NCBI GenBank assembly: GCA_004764695.1
Contig: SMSO01000032.1
Span: 8,700,668 to 8,764,667 of the forward strand
DNA length: 64,000 nt
Source: Schizochytrium sp. TIO01
Lineage: Eukaryota; Sar; Bigyra; Thraustochytrida; Thraustochytriidae
Direction of reading: 5' to 3'
The notes under the pieces were generated by a model. That model searched no databases. It had not been told where the DNA came from and saw only the letters and a list, made by a program, of their open reading frames with translations. This document shows, one piece after another, positions 22,805-33,635 of this stretch. Position numbers and translations under genes: made by a program. The number at the start of each line of letters is the position of its first letter. Within the stretch, counting starts at the first letter, position 1.

Positions 22805-24133
22805 ATGGCGGGTGAGTTCGATGCTGCTTGTCTTCGCCTCGTCAACGCGGACGCCGCGAACATCTCCTTTGCGAACAATAGTCACAACGATGTGATGCTT
22901 ACTAGGAAGGCGAGCCCGCAGCTTCTTGGTCGCTTGACTCCTGAGCAGCTTAGAGCCATGTGCCAAACAATCGATGACTACCTGCAAGCTACGCCAAATA
23001 TGCCCGATACCCAACGGGAATTGGCCCTAACGGTTAAGGATAGATTTACAGGTCGCATTACATCAAATGTGCCTCTCGTATACATGCTTTCCAATCGCAT
23101 GTATCAGTTAGCACTCCACGGTGGTCCAAACATAATCCGCCCCATGACAACTTACACATCACCAGGGGCCGTTGTGCCTTCTCAAGTTCTTCATTGGATC
23201 AACTTTCGTGTTGAAATAAAACACGCAGTTACTATGACTCAAATTACAAACCAAGGCATCACCACTGCTGCTGATTGGAATTTCAAAGCGCGTCAATTTG
23301 ACTCGAGCTGCACGGAAACACAAGCTGATAGTTTTTTTGGAAATCATTCTGGTTTGAATTTGCTCACAAGAGTAGCTCTCCCGAATTATTGGACTAATGA
23401 GTTGAATAACCCGAATGCCATGTTTACGATTCAACATCGACCCCACACAAACACCCTGCTCGATGCAGACTACCAGGTATCCTTGGATGGAGAGGTTCTT
23501 GTTGTATTCGAGATCAAGGCTCCCGATGGCATACAGTCCCGATATATGCGTCGCTCAAACAATACTCACGGAAACTTAGTCCGGGGGTACTACGGTAGCA
23601 ACTACAATGAAACTGTTTCCGCAAATCCCGATCTGAATGTTCCTGTGAACTTGACTGCAGCACAGGTTAATACTCCACCCAATAAGGCTAACGTTGATCT
23701 TCAAAATCCTCGGGGGAAAGATTACATTCGAGAAAGTGTATACCAAATTTGTGGTTACATGGTTGCATATGAACTCAAATATGCCGTTCTATCAACCAGT
23801 GAAGTGACTTGGTTGTTAAAGATGGACGAAAATGGTCGCATGTTTGTGAGTCCCGGCCTGAAAGGTTCCGGCGCTGGTCGTTCAAGAGATTCCCCAACAG
23901 CGTTGCTCATGAGCTTTTTAACCCATGTTGCTAAAGAGGCTGAAGCAGGAAACAGTGGACATCGTTTGGCGATTAGAGACAACACGAGATTCTGCGATTT
24001 TCTCGACCAATACTGGACAGCCAATCCTAATGGCAGAGACGCTATTGACACTCAAATGAATAAAATAGATATTGTTCAGGAGATGAAGAACACGTGGCTT
24101 ATGATTCAACAGGCCCAACAGCAAGCCGCCGCC

Positions 24134-24192
<59 letters not shown>

Positions 24193-25003
24193 CGGAGGCG
24201 GTGGTGCTCCAGGTGGAAATGGACAAGGTCCAGGAAATGGTGGTCAACCACCACCGCCACCCGCCCCAGGTGCAGGACCTGGTGGGGCAGGGAATGGAGA
24301 CGGGATTCATAACAACGCCGCCCTAATCCCTGCGAACATCAGCAGCAGTTTGAAAGATTCGTTTATTTCTGTCGCTGATAACATCTTCGCGGAAAAGAAG
24401 AATAGCGAAGGTTCTTTGCGCCACAGTGTGATTGAAATGCTCCCCCTCAAACAAATCTGCATTGGCTTCCCATGGGAGCTTCGCGAGGAACATCCCAGTG
24501 CAGACTTCATAACGCCGTCGATCAAAATGACAGTCAGTGGTATTCCTCTCGTGCTGAAAATCCTCGATAAGAAACTGGAATTTCGCAGTTTTTATTTTGA
24601 TAAAGAGATGGAAATGTACAGAGGCCCCCTGCGCAGTTTGCAGGGGTTATGTACACCCTATCTCTTTTACGCTGGGGGCTTTACCAACGATCGACAAATT
24701 ATTGTGACTTCACGCGAGGGGGCACCCTTGGCTAACATGCCACATGCTGTGTTGAAGCAAACGTTTATCCATGAGCAGATGCGTCAGACGCTGTCAACTC
24801 TGCACGATAATGGGATTACACACAACGCTATATGCCTTAATGCTTTTCATATGGTTGTCGCGGGCGAAAATGTCCGAATCTACCTAACTGACTTTGGATG
24901 TGCCAGTTACACTTGCAAGCAAACCGAGGAATTTGCGACCAGATGCAATAATGACATGCGGCGCCTCGAAGAACAAATCGAAGAAATCATGGAGTTTGAA
25001 TGA
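22805..25003 (+). CDS. PD-(D/E)XK nuclease fused to degenerate protein kinase (Crinkler-like)
   Basis: Single-exon frame of 732 residues from the ATG at 22,805. The N-terminal half carries a restriction-endonuclease-like core: LLDADYQ (about 218-224), then VVFEIKAPDG with the E-x-K pair at E236/K238. A helix-strand block follows, VYQICGYMV (312-320), then KYAVLSTSEVTWLLK, the QxYGYM...YGVLTT...TWFL arrangement seen in REase-kinase and Crinkler-type proteins of oomycetes and fungi. A linker of 20 Asn (24,134-24,193), then Gly/Pro-rich, leads to a C-terminal kinase-like domain. That domain has IPLVLKILDKK for the lysine strand and IYLTDFG, but the catalytic loop reads GITHNAICLNAF where HGDxxxxN is usual, so the catalytic Asp looks lost. 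No Crinkler secretion header (LxLFLAK) or signal peptide is seen. It sits alone inside the repeat-rich, gene-sparse stretch. Role as host-directed effector, genome-conflict nuclease or mobile-element passenger is inference. Confidence 0.75.
24134..24193 (+). repeat. (AAC)20 trinucleotide run encoding polyasparagine
   Basis: Pure AAC codons without synonymous AAT, forming the linker between nuclease and kinase domains. Likely length-variable. Confidence 0.95.
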
Positions 25004-25067
25004 TTACAGTGACAGGAAAGAAAAACTCACTACAGTCCTAACAAAGATAAAAATAAAAATTATACTA

Positions 25068-25491
25068 TTAATTACTTTTTACTTGTAGACGCGCAAGTCG
25101 ATTCTCAATGTCCTTCAAGCGGATCGCCTGATCTTGAATAGCTTTCATAATAACCTGTGATTCTGCGAACTGCCGTGATTCACCAGACTTCTTGCTAGGA
25201 TTATACGGAACCATTTGCGTACTCGACGACGGAGTACTCAGAGGTGGAACCTTTGGAACAGAACCTGGCCACCAGCTTTTCTTCACAGGTGCGGGAGACC
25301 TACCAGCGCCACTATACAGTAGCTTATCTTCCTCTTTGATTGGAAAATACGCGACCTCGAGCTAAGAGGCGCAACAGAAGGAAAGAAAGAAGATTTACAT
25401 CCTATACATTAGGAAAGCGGGTTTTCCTCAGCGAAGAAGCTGCAGCAACAATCTTCGATTCCTGGTTAGCTACTGATTGGTGGAGTGCCAT
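25068..25491 (-). CDS. small two-exon gene, unknown coiled-coil protein
   Basis: Exon 1 runs 25,491 to 25,408 (ATG GCA; MALHQSVANQESK...). A 46-nt intron follows (25,407-25,362, GTATAG to CCTCTTAG with a long pyrimidine tract). Exon 2 runs 25,361 to 25,068, ending in TAA. The joined frame gives 125 residues. The middle is Pro/Ser-rich (VPKVPPLSTPSSSTQ). The end is a short amphipathic coiled coil (MKAIQDQAIRLKDIENRLAR). I do not recognise the family. Its stop lies 64 bases from the stop of the convergent nuclease-kinase gene, so the 3' ends probably overlap as transcripts. Evidence for the splice: both phases are 0, the polypyrimidine acceptor is strong, and a second gene in the window has an intron of the same length. 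Confidence 0.5.
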
Positions 25492-28023
25492 GATTGACTT
25501 GATTCAAGATACAATCTGCAACACTTCGATTCATTCAGAGGCGGAGGGAGAGAGAAAAAGCCGTCAGTCCGAGGAGCTTTGATCGGGTATCCTGAGCAGA
25601 GCGCGAGCGATTAATGTGAGAACGTGCTTACATTCACACATGCAAACATGCAAACAATCATACGTTAACTTAACTTATCAGATCGAATGATCTTTTTTAG
25701 AGTTTATTTATAACACCATCAAACAATCAATGTATTGGACATTTCTATGGGCATGGATGCGTGAGCAGCGGTGATCTGAGAAAACTATGCTGCGCTCGGT
25801 CCTTGAGGGGATAAAGCAAAGACGCAATCCACAGGTTGGCGCTTCTCGAGATAAACCAGAGAGCGTGGCCGTGCCTTCGAGCTCCTCCCCCTGTCCTTGC
25901 AGCGACGATCTTCTGCGCAAGTCTTTAGAGAGATTTTCAAGATGCAAGGGTGAAGCGAGAGATAAAGAGTACACACCCAATGCACAACTTAGCAAGGACG
26001 AAACCAAAGGCACAGACCGATTGGCTCAGCCATCCGTCCATTCATCCATTCATCAATCAATCAACCAATCCATTGGCTCGACTCGGCGGCAATGTCTCTG
26101 CTCTCTGCCGCGAAGAAAGGCTGTTTGCGAAAGAACTCCTCACGGACTTTGATTGGTTCGTTGGTCCATCGATCGATTGGGCTGAAGAAGGATTCCCGAG
26201 TGCCTCTCGACCTGTAACTGCTCACGCTAATGCCAATGCTGCGACAGCTGCTACTACGATCATAGCTGCGGCGACGAAGTTGTGTGCTGCCGCAGACCCG
26301 CAGCCTTTCTGGGCCCCCCTTGGCTGGCGACCTCTCCGCCTGAGGAGGCGAAATCGACATCAATCGTCGCCAATCGTCCATCATCGCCATCATTGACATC
26401 GTCGCCGTCAAGGCGGTCGCGGAGGCCATGACCGCCACCTGTGTGACGATGCACTTAACACTTACTTGCCTCAGCTTCCTGGCGCGAGGCTCCAGGCTCC
26501 AACTAACTAGATGCGACGGCAGCGATTGGGATGGAGAACTTTAAGGACGAAGGGTTTGGAATTGCTTGGAATTGCTTGGAATTGCTTGGAGCTGCTTGGA
26601 ATTGAAGGCGTCTGGAGCTGCTTAGGGTCGCTGGAGATTGCTTCGTTGGCTCTGGGAAAAGGCAACGCGAAGGGGTTCGTTCGAGCATAATGAGCAGAGA
26701 CGCTCGCTTTGCAAATTCGAAGATATCTATCTATCTATCCATGCAAGGCCTCGAAATTGCTCCAGGTTTGATTGAGGGAGTCCAGTGAAGGACCACCTGC
26801 GCCGGTCACCTCTGAGAGCGCTCTTTTTAATTTTCAGGAAGCTCGAAGATGATTGATTGTCGAATATGTATGGTATTACAAAATAAAAATGAAACACATT
26901 CTGTAAGGATGGATGGCCATTACCAACAGAAAGCTTCTTGCGTGATTTTTAGCTTCTTGTCCTCTTTTTGATTGACGTGTCGAAAAACAAAACAAAAAAC
27001 TGTTGCAACAGGAAGCAGAGACCATAAAGATCGTAAAGATCGTAAAGACAGACAAGATATATGCATAGGAAGGAAGAACTTGAGTGCTGAGAATCCTACT
27101 TTCAAGCAAGCTGGATAATGGAGCGAGCTGAGCGATGTCTGCAAAGGTGCAGGTAAGCTGAAGCATTCCTGCACAATCGATCGATCGATCAATCAATCGA
27201 TCAATCAATCAGCTCAAGTGAAGTCAAGTGAAGTCAAGTGAAGTCGAGTCGAGTCGAGTCGAGTGGAGTCCGCGCCTTCCCCTCAACTTTGCTGCTCGAA
27301 GCGCCGAGTGTCGCAAACTTGAGGCCGCAAAGGCACTGTGAGTAGGAAGGGTCTATGTTTTAACCAGAGCTGAGGGCACCTAATCTGATTGAACTCTTGG
27401 TTCGCGAAGCGTTTGCAGAGAATGCGGTCGCATTTTGGTAAACGATCGTGATTATGGGCTGTGTGTGAGGGTCTGAGCCACATCAGCGAAGCACTCAGGG
27501 AGGTAGGTAGGTAGGTAGGTACCTAGGAGTCAAAGGTGGTGATCGTTCGTGCGTCTGTTTCTTCATTCGTTCATGCTACATCGCATCCCTGAACAAGAGA
27601 TCCGTCTGCGTTGAGTCGATACTTTCAAGTTGAAGTTGATTGGTGGTTTCCGATATTCCTAATATTTTTATCATTCGCTCTTGTTAAAAATTAATGAAAA
27701 TGTAAAGATATCTAGGCCCCGGTAAAGTGTATATTATGCGTTCATCATGATCTGTTTTTAGTTTTTAATTTTAGTTAAAACAATTTTAACAAGAAGATCA
27801 AGGTCACTGAGTGTACTTTTTAGTTACGCATTATGGACATAGAAAGAACACAGCACGGCTGCTTCCCTCCCTCCCTCGCTTGAATAGACAATTTGCTTTT
27901 AATTTCTGGTCACTTTCAAACTAACGGGCCTTGCAAAAATCAGAGGCTACGAGACGAAAGTAAGGCCTCGCGCGATCGATGGACTCGACACGATCATTGC
28001 CTTCAAAAGACAGTGTCATGAGT
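25492..28023. other. gene-sparse region, unresolved
   Basis: GC-richer islands at about 25.8-26.7 kb have open frames on both strands, none recognisable. A degenerate 10-base tandem repeat TTGGAATTGC lies at about 26,548-26,600 and AGTGAAGTCA/GAGTC repeats at about 27,215-27,262. Confidence 0.5.
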
Positions 28024-28279
28024 GAAACAAACAAACAAACAAACAAACAAACAAACAAACAAACAAACAAACAAACAAACAAACAAACAAACAAACAAAC
28101 AAACAAACAAACAAACAAACAAACAAACAAACAAACAAACAAACAAACAAACAAACAAACAAACAAACAAACAAACAAACAAACAAACAAACAAACAAAC
28201 AAACAAACAAACAAACAAACAAACAAACAAACAAACAAACAAACAAACAAACAAACAAACAAACAAACAAACAAATAAA
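28024..28279. repeat. (AAAC)n tetranucleotide microsatellite, about 64 copies
   Basis: Essentially perfect for 250 bases, with one AAAT variant at the right end. Long frames in several phases (TNKQTNKQ and LFVCLFVC) are artefacts. Confidence 0.97.
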
Positions 28280-29520
28280 CAGGAACAGCAAGTTTTCGAA
28301 CGAACACTTGTTTCGAGGTTCACGCCGGAATCAAGCTCGCCGGCTGTGGTGAATGAAGGTCCGCTGGTCAAGTTGCTGTTGCACGCTGTTTAAATCGCCG
28401 TTGGCAGACAGGTTCTTCGATTTCTCCTCTTCAGTCAGACCCAATTCAATCAAAGTCCAGTTTGTTTGTTTGGGTCCACGAGGCGTGATGTATCGTAGAG
28501 AACTGCGCGACTTAAACTGGAGAGAGAACCTTCCTGCTCATTGTATAAACTCGTTGGCAAAGGTTCAACTTTCTTTTTTCTACTTTCTTTCAGAATAAAT
28601 AAATAAATAAAATTAAAAAATAACTATAATATAATAGATCTTATTTGCAGTTTTAGAAAAAAGTGATTTGAGATGTAAAAGTGTTGACCTTGCTCCTGCG
28701 CAGGGCGACGTCTGGCACTGCGTCTACTACCAACTATTAATTAATTACAGGGAGCTAACGTTATTGGTTTAGTTTATTTCGAGCAATGATCAAAGCCAAT
28801 CAACCCATCAATCTCCATCAGATTAGTGTCTAGGTATCTGGTAGGCACCCAATCAGCTGTGCAGATTATGAAGCAGTGTTTGAGCCCTAAAGAAAGAGGG
28901 AGACGACCCAGCAAAAGAATTTTGCTGTGGGAAAGGTGTAAGCGAATCATTTCTGCAAGCCAGTCCGCCACAGCTTCCCGGGTTCGCTCTCTGGCAATGA
29001 TGGTAGCTACCTCTTAACCAAAAAACAACAACAGTAGAAAATGGGTCGTTCTCTCCTTTTCTGAGTTTTTCTTCTCTTCTGTTTTCTTCTTCTTTTGTTC
29101 GATAGTTTGCTCCATCTTATGAAGACCGAGAGGGCTCTGGAGGTCGGTAAAAAGGGTTGCCTTTAGAACTTTGGTCAAGTTGAAGATGTAGGAAATAACT
29201 GTGTAAGAGCTCCTCCTATTTTTTTTATTTATTTTTTTTTAATAAATATAATAACAGTTATTCGTGTACTGGTACACATGGGCTCCACTAAATAATCTTT
29301 CCTTCATAAAAACCGACTTGAAAGGATGGATGATTGGATGAAATCGGGTTGAGCAGGCTAATGCGACAGCTCTTTAGGTCCGGGACTATAATATTTAATT
29401 TAAAAAAATAAATTACTTAAACATGTGTGTATGTATATGCGAAACCAAAGTTAAAACGTTTTAGCTCTAGTGTTTCATCTTCATGAAGGTACACATTCCT
29501 GCTAGGAAGACGATTTCTAA
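28280..29520. other. gene-sparse region, nothing recognised
   Basis: AT-rich with T- and A-rich runs near 28,600 and 29,220. No supported gene. Confidence 0.55.
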
Positions 29521-29524
29521 TTCG

Positions 29525-31555
29525 TAGCCAGCAGAAAGCATGATGAAGGCACCCGCAGCGAGTCTGCCCAGATGCGGATGCCCGTTTCGAGGTGCTTAGC
29601 AGCGCCAGCCTGTGGCGCAAATCTGCTCAAGCCAAGCTTTGGCAGGTAAGTAGGTACATACATACATACATACATACATGGCTCATGCAGCACGATTTTA
29701 GTTTACTGTTGGAACCAGCGCGCCGTACGGTGTTCTGTTCCCTGAATTCACGGCGCAGGCGACAACAAAGAACGCAGGGACCGCAATTTGTTTCTGGGAC
29801 CTCGAAGCGCGAACTCTGCTGCGCTTCGAAAAGACCTGACCAGAAGGCGGCGCTTTGAGGACGATCCGATCCGATCCGTGCTGGGCCTGGCCTTGAGCTA
29901 GCTAGCTAGCTAGCTAGCACCTACGCACGTGGCCACGAAAGAGCACATGATCACGACACCCTCGAACGCAGAACTGGGCGATGATGTTACCCTCTGCTCT
30001 TCCGTTATTCATCCATTCATTCATTCATTGGTTCGCGAAAGTGCCTCCCTCATGTGCTGCTATCTGCATTAGGCACTGTCTTCGATGCGCAGTTGACATT
30101 AAACTCTGTGGCACTATCTCTTGAAGAAGCAAACTTCATGGGTCTGGTCGCTCATGATACTGTGACTAACTCACTGGGAGAGAGCTTTGCGGCGGCGAAG
30201 AAAGATCTTCGTGAGCAGACGCCGAGTTCAAGGTAGGTGGTGGACGGGGTGAGCGAACGATAATCGAGCCATCGAGCAATCAGCCGCGGATTGGTGCATG
30301 GCGTCGCGAACTAAACGTCAAGAGAGGACCTGCTCTGCGAGGATCGACTTCTACCCAGCCATCCATCCATCCATTTCTTCTGGTTCACAGCATTACATTT
30401 CGTCGCATTACATTTTGTTGCATTACATTTCTTTCGCGGCATATCCATATAATTAGTTGGCTTTGAAGAACACTCGAATCAACTTTGCTCACGGAGGCCT
30501 TGCGTGGCAGAGCGAAGGCAGGCAACAAACGCCTGCCTTCGACTTCATCAGCGGCTCGCGAGTAGATGCCGGCCTGTTCATGGTTGGACGCGGCATGGTT
30601 GCCTCGAAGAGCGCTCGCAGCTTGGATCAGGAGGGCGTGCCGTTTGGCCATTATAGGCACATAAAGGGACAAGTGAGCCTCGCTCCATGAAAACAAAGCC
30701 ACAGGAATGACGTTTCACTGAAGAGGACAAGTTTCTTGTCCTTGGAACTCAAGAAATGCCTCGAGGTATTCATCGCGGCACGTACAAGAACTTGTCGTTG
30801 CACTAATCGCGAATTGCGAATTGCGAATTGCGAATTGCGAATTAATGGTGTTTGGTTGGTTTCTTGGCCGATCGTGGCCCGGTGATTCTCCAAGAATACA
30901 ATCCATCGAGGCATCGACGAATTCGAACCTTGCAACTAAAAACACAGCAAGCTGTCATGAATGCTTTCGTTGGAAGAGATCCGTCGGCATAAAACCTTTC
31001 AGCTTCACGACAGTCACAGTGACCTCCATGCGATCGGTCGCCTCGCCAAGGCGCCATATTTCGGCCTTCCCCCCAGAAATGCCAATGTCAAAGCTTGAGG
31101 ATCGAATGAGGACGCAGAAAGAAAGCAATGATGATCGTCGTCAACTTCAAAGAAAACAAACAAACAAACAAACAAACAAACAAACGAACGAGCTATCTGC
31201 TGCAGTGAGTAGGTAACCTAAGATGCTTGGCACTGCGCGAACTGTGCAACTGTGCGCACTATGCGAACTGTGTGAACTGTGTAGAGTTGGTAACTGTGGA
31301 AGATGTGGGAAGGTAGCCACGCGTGCTGCTTCTTCTAGGAGGAGCGGAAGCAAAGCCGCCGAGAGCGAAGGAGTGGCAGGCGGACGAGGAGAAGATGTTT
31401 GGGAACTGACAGAAGGGCCCGAAGAACGAAGGTTTGTGTATGGTCAGTCGCTCAGGAAACCTGGACTTCTATCGAGTTTTAGGCGCCCTTCAAGTTATTG
31501 GGATGGACGCAGAAAGCTCGAGTTTGACGAATGGCTCAAGTCAAGGAGTGAATGA
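29525..31555 (+). CDS. possible multi-exon gene, unknown product (exon islands)
   Basis: Several plus-strand open segments end at good splice donors. One ends at 29,645 before GTAAGT. One spans 30,073-30,232 between an acceptor-like CTATCTGCATTAG and donor AAG|GTAGGT. One ends at 31,200 before GTGAGT and runs through an in-frame AAAC microsatellite (31,154-31,187). A last one has protein-like composition (EDVWELTEGPEERRFVYGQS) and its TGA falls at the start of a GAAT microsatellite (31,552-31,588). Frames between them are compatible in part, but I could not build one complete gene. A frame at 30,470-30,690 could be another exon. No family recognised. These may belong to more than one gene, or some may be chance. 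Confidence 0.25.
29802..29829. repeat. perfect 9-bp hairpin
   Basis: TCGAAGCGC (29,802-29,810) and GCGCTTCGA (29,821-29,829) with a 10-base loop. A smaller perfect 6-bp hairpin GCGCCA/TGGCGC lies at 29,602-29,618. Confidence 0.75.
30513..30541. repeat. perfect 11-bp hairpin, 7-base loop
   Basis: CGAAGGCAGGC (30,513-30,523) and GCCTGCCTTCG (30,531-30,541) flank the loop AACAAAC. It lies inside a possible exon. Confidence 0.8.
30808..30842. repeat. 7-bp tandem repeat (GCGAATT)n
   Basis: About five near-perfect copies of a heptamer. Confidence 0.9.
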
Positions 31556-33635
31556 ATGAATGAATGAATGAATGAGTGAGTGAGTGAATGAGTCATTGAA
31601 GGATTCCGCGGAACAAAACGAACTTGGGGGTCTGCGAGACGGCGAGATGAATAAGACGTCTGACGAAGCTTAAGAGGTAACGTGAAGTAAATAGCATCGC
31701 AAGCGGTTTAGAAATCGTGGCGCTGGAAGAGAGAGATCTTCGACGAATGCTTCTCCTGCTCCCCCTCCGCCTCACACTCCTCACTCACTTCCACAACAGT
31801 AGGTGAGGGGATGAAGGTGAAGATATTGTGGCAGACAGCGCTGCTGTGTGGAGAGGCGCTGCCTGTACTCCTGCCCTCCTTCCCTCCTTCCTGGCTTAAA
31901 GGCGTTGGAGAAGACCTTTCGCCTTGGCTTTGCTAGCTAGAGTCATGAAACAGCGCAAATGTAAACTCAGTTCATCATATTTCTATTGTTTCTTCAAGTT
32001 TTTCCTTTTTTATTGTATATATATTTTTAATATATATTTTTTTTAATAATAATAAATTGAAGGTCGATGTTCTCGTTCTCACTGTCAAAGGAAATAACAA
32101 GCACTCACATTCTCACTCTCTACCAAGAAGGAGCTCAGTGATTTGTTGGTATCCATCTCTTGGTGGAGATAAAAAGAGCTCCTGCGCCAGAGCCGATCAG
32201 ACTGAAGCAGCCTCACTCCGAGGGCTCTTCTTCTTTCTAAACCATCGATCGTTATTGATTGATGCTCTACGTAGACAGAGACACCTCAGTGGGTAGGTGG
32301 TGTTACCTGGGTACTTTTGCTGTACAATAGAGAAAGTCTAAGATTGATGAGACAACCAACTTCTTCGAAGCACCTGCAAATCGAATGAATGTAAGCTTGA
32401 ACCTTTAAAATTTGCAACAACAACAACAACAGAAACACGTGCGTCTCCTATGATGGGTGACAAAGTGCTTTTGGGCCCAATCGCGGGAACAACTCAAAAA
32501 CGTGCTGGATGGTGCCACATTCGTTAATGGCATGGTTTTCAAGTGCAATTGTCTAGCTAGGCAGGCAAATAAATAACCAGTTTGCTCCACTGCCGACGGG
32601 GGAAGCTCGGCTTTGAGAATGAGCGCTTGGCGGAAGCCAACGAACGACACATCATTCGAGGTACCTTGAATTTTCTGAATCTATATACTCTATCGCTCAG
32701 GTGGAACAAATCACGACCATTCGGAGATTGGTGATGTAATTTCCAACTTCTTCATAGGTACAGAGGGAAAGGAGCACCACGGTGGCATTGACGACGAGAC
32801 ACCGTTCAGGAGCAACTCGGCATGGCGTCAAACCCCTGAAACACGAACACAAAGAGCTCACGACAGCCCCAGAGAGAAAGAGAGAGATTGGTGGATATTG
32901 ATTGACTTCGTGATCATAGTTGAGCTTTAAGGGCTCTTGTTTTGCAAGCAAGGTGCTCAGTGGTTTTGCTTGGCAAGGTTTTGCTTGGCAAGCCTCAAAG
33001 GTGTCGTGGAGCTAAGCGGGACTGCAAACACAAGGACCAAGACAAGGAAGCGAAGGCCTGAGCTGAGTTTAGCTGAGTTGAGAGATGATGTTTCGAGCCC
33101 AAACTACCTAGGTGCTAAGCTACCTTCAAGGGTTCATTCACTTCAACAGGCTCTCTCGCTCGTCTTTGTGATTTCTTCGATCGATTATTGGCGACGAACC
33201 ATCTAATAACTCAAACCTCCAAGCCGCCGGAAATCCCTCAACAATCGCAGGACACTGTTAGCTATATTCTGCATGATCGTGTGATGTGAATCTCAGCAGG
33301 TACATACTAGGCCGAGTGTTCATGCACTACAATGAGAGGTGTGATGAACAAAGTGCTTCGTTTTACAAACTTCGTTTCAAATAACGCTATTATTTGAAAA
33401 CGTTACGTATAGAAACGTTTCATACTGCGCTGAGTTTTTGTAGAAGGTTTCTTGCTGCTCTTCAAGGACGACTATCCATTGAGCAATCAAAATCAGGCGA
33501 GCCCCTGGCCCCTTTGATCTGCTCTCTATTGCAGGTCAGCGAGCTTGGAAAAGCGACTGCAGTTACCCTCCACAAAGTGTACTCTTGAACCCTTATTTGC
33601 GCGTCTGAGCTTGAAAGCACAAAAGAAGATCAAAG
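31556..33635. other. gene-sparse region, nothing recognised
   Basis: Continues the repeat-rich stretch, with GAAT/GAGT units at its left edge and AT-rich DNA near 31,980-32,060. No supported gene before the dioxygenase start at 33,636. Confidence 0.55.

Noticed and set aside
24134-24193. Poly-Asn linker as an intron or gene boundary
   Set aside because: The frame is continuous through pure AAC codons and both flanking domains belong together in known REase-kinase proteins.
27921-28393. Frames of 91-128 residues reading LFVCLFVC or TNKQTNKQ
   Set aside because: Microsatellite translations open in several frames and on both strands.
9968-29921. GCTAGCTA runs as possible recombination or attachment sites
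   Set aside because: Simple tetranucleotide repeats like the many others; no flanking mobile gene or target duplication.
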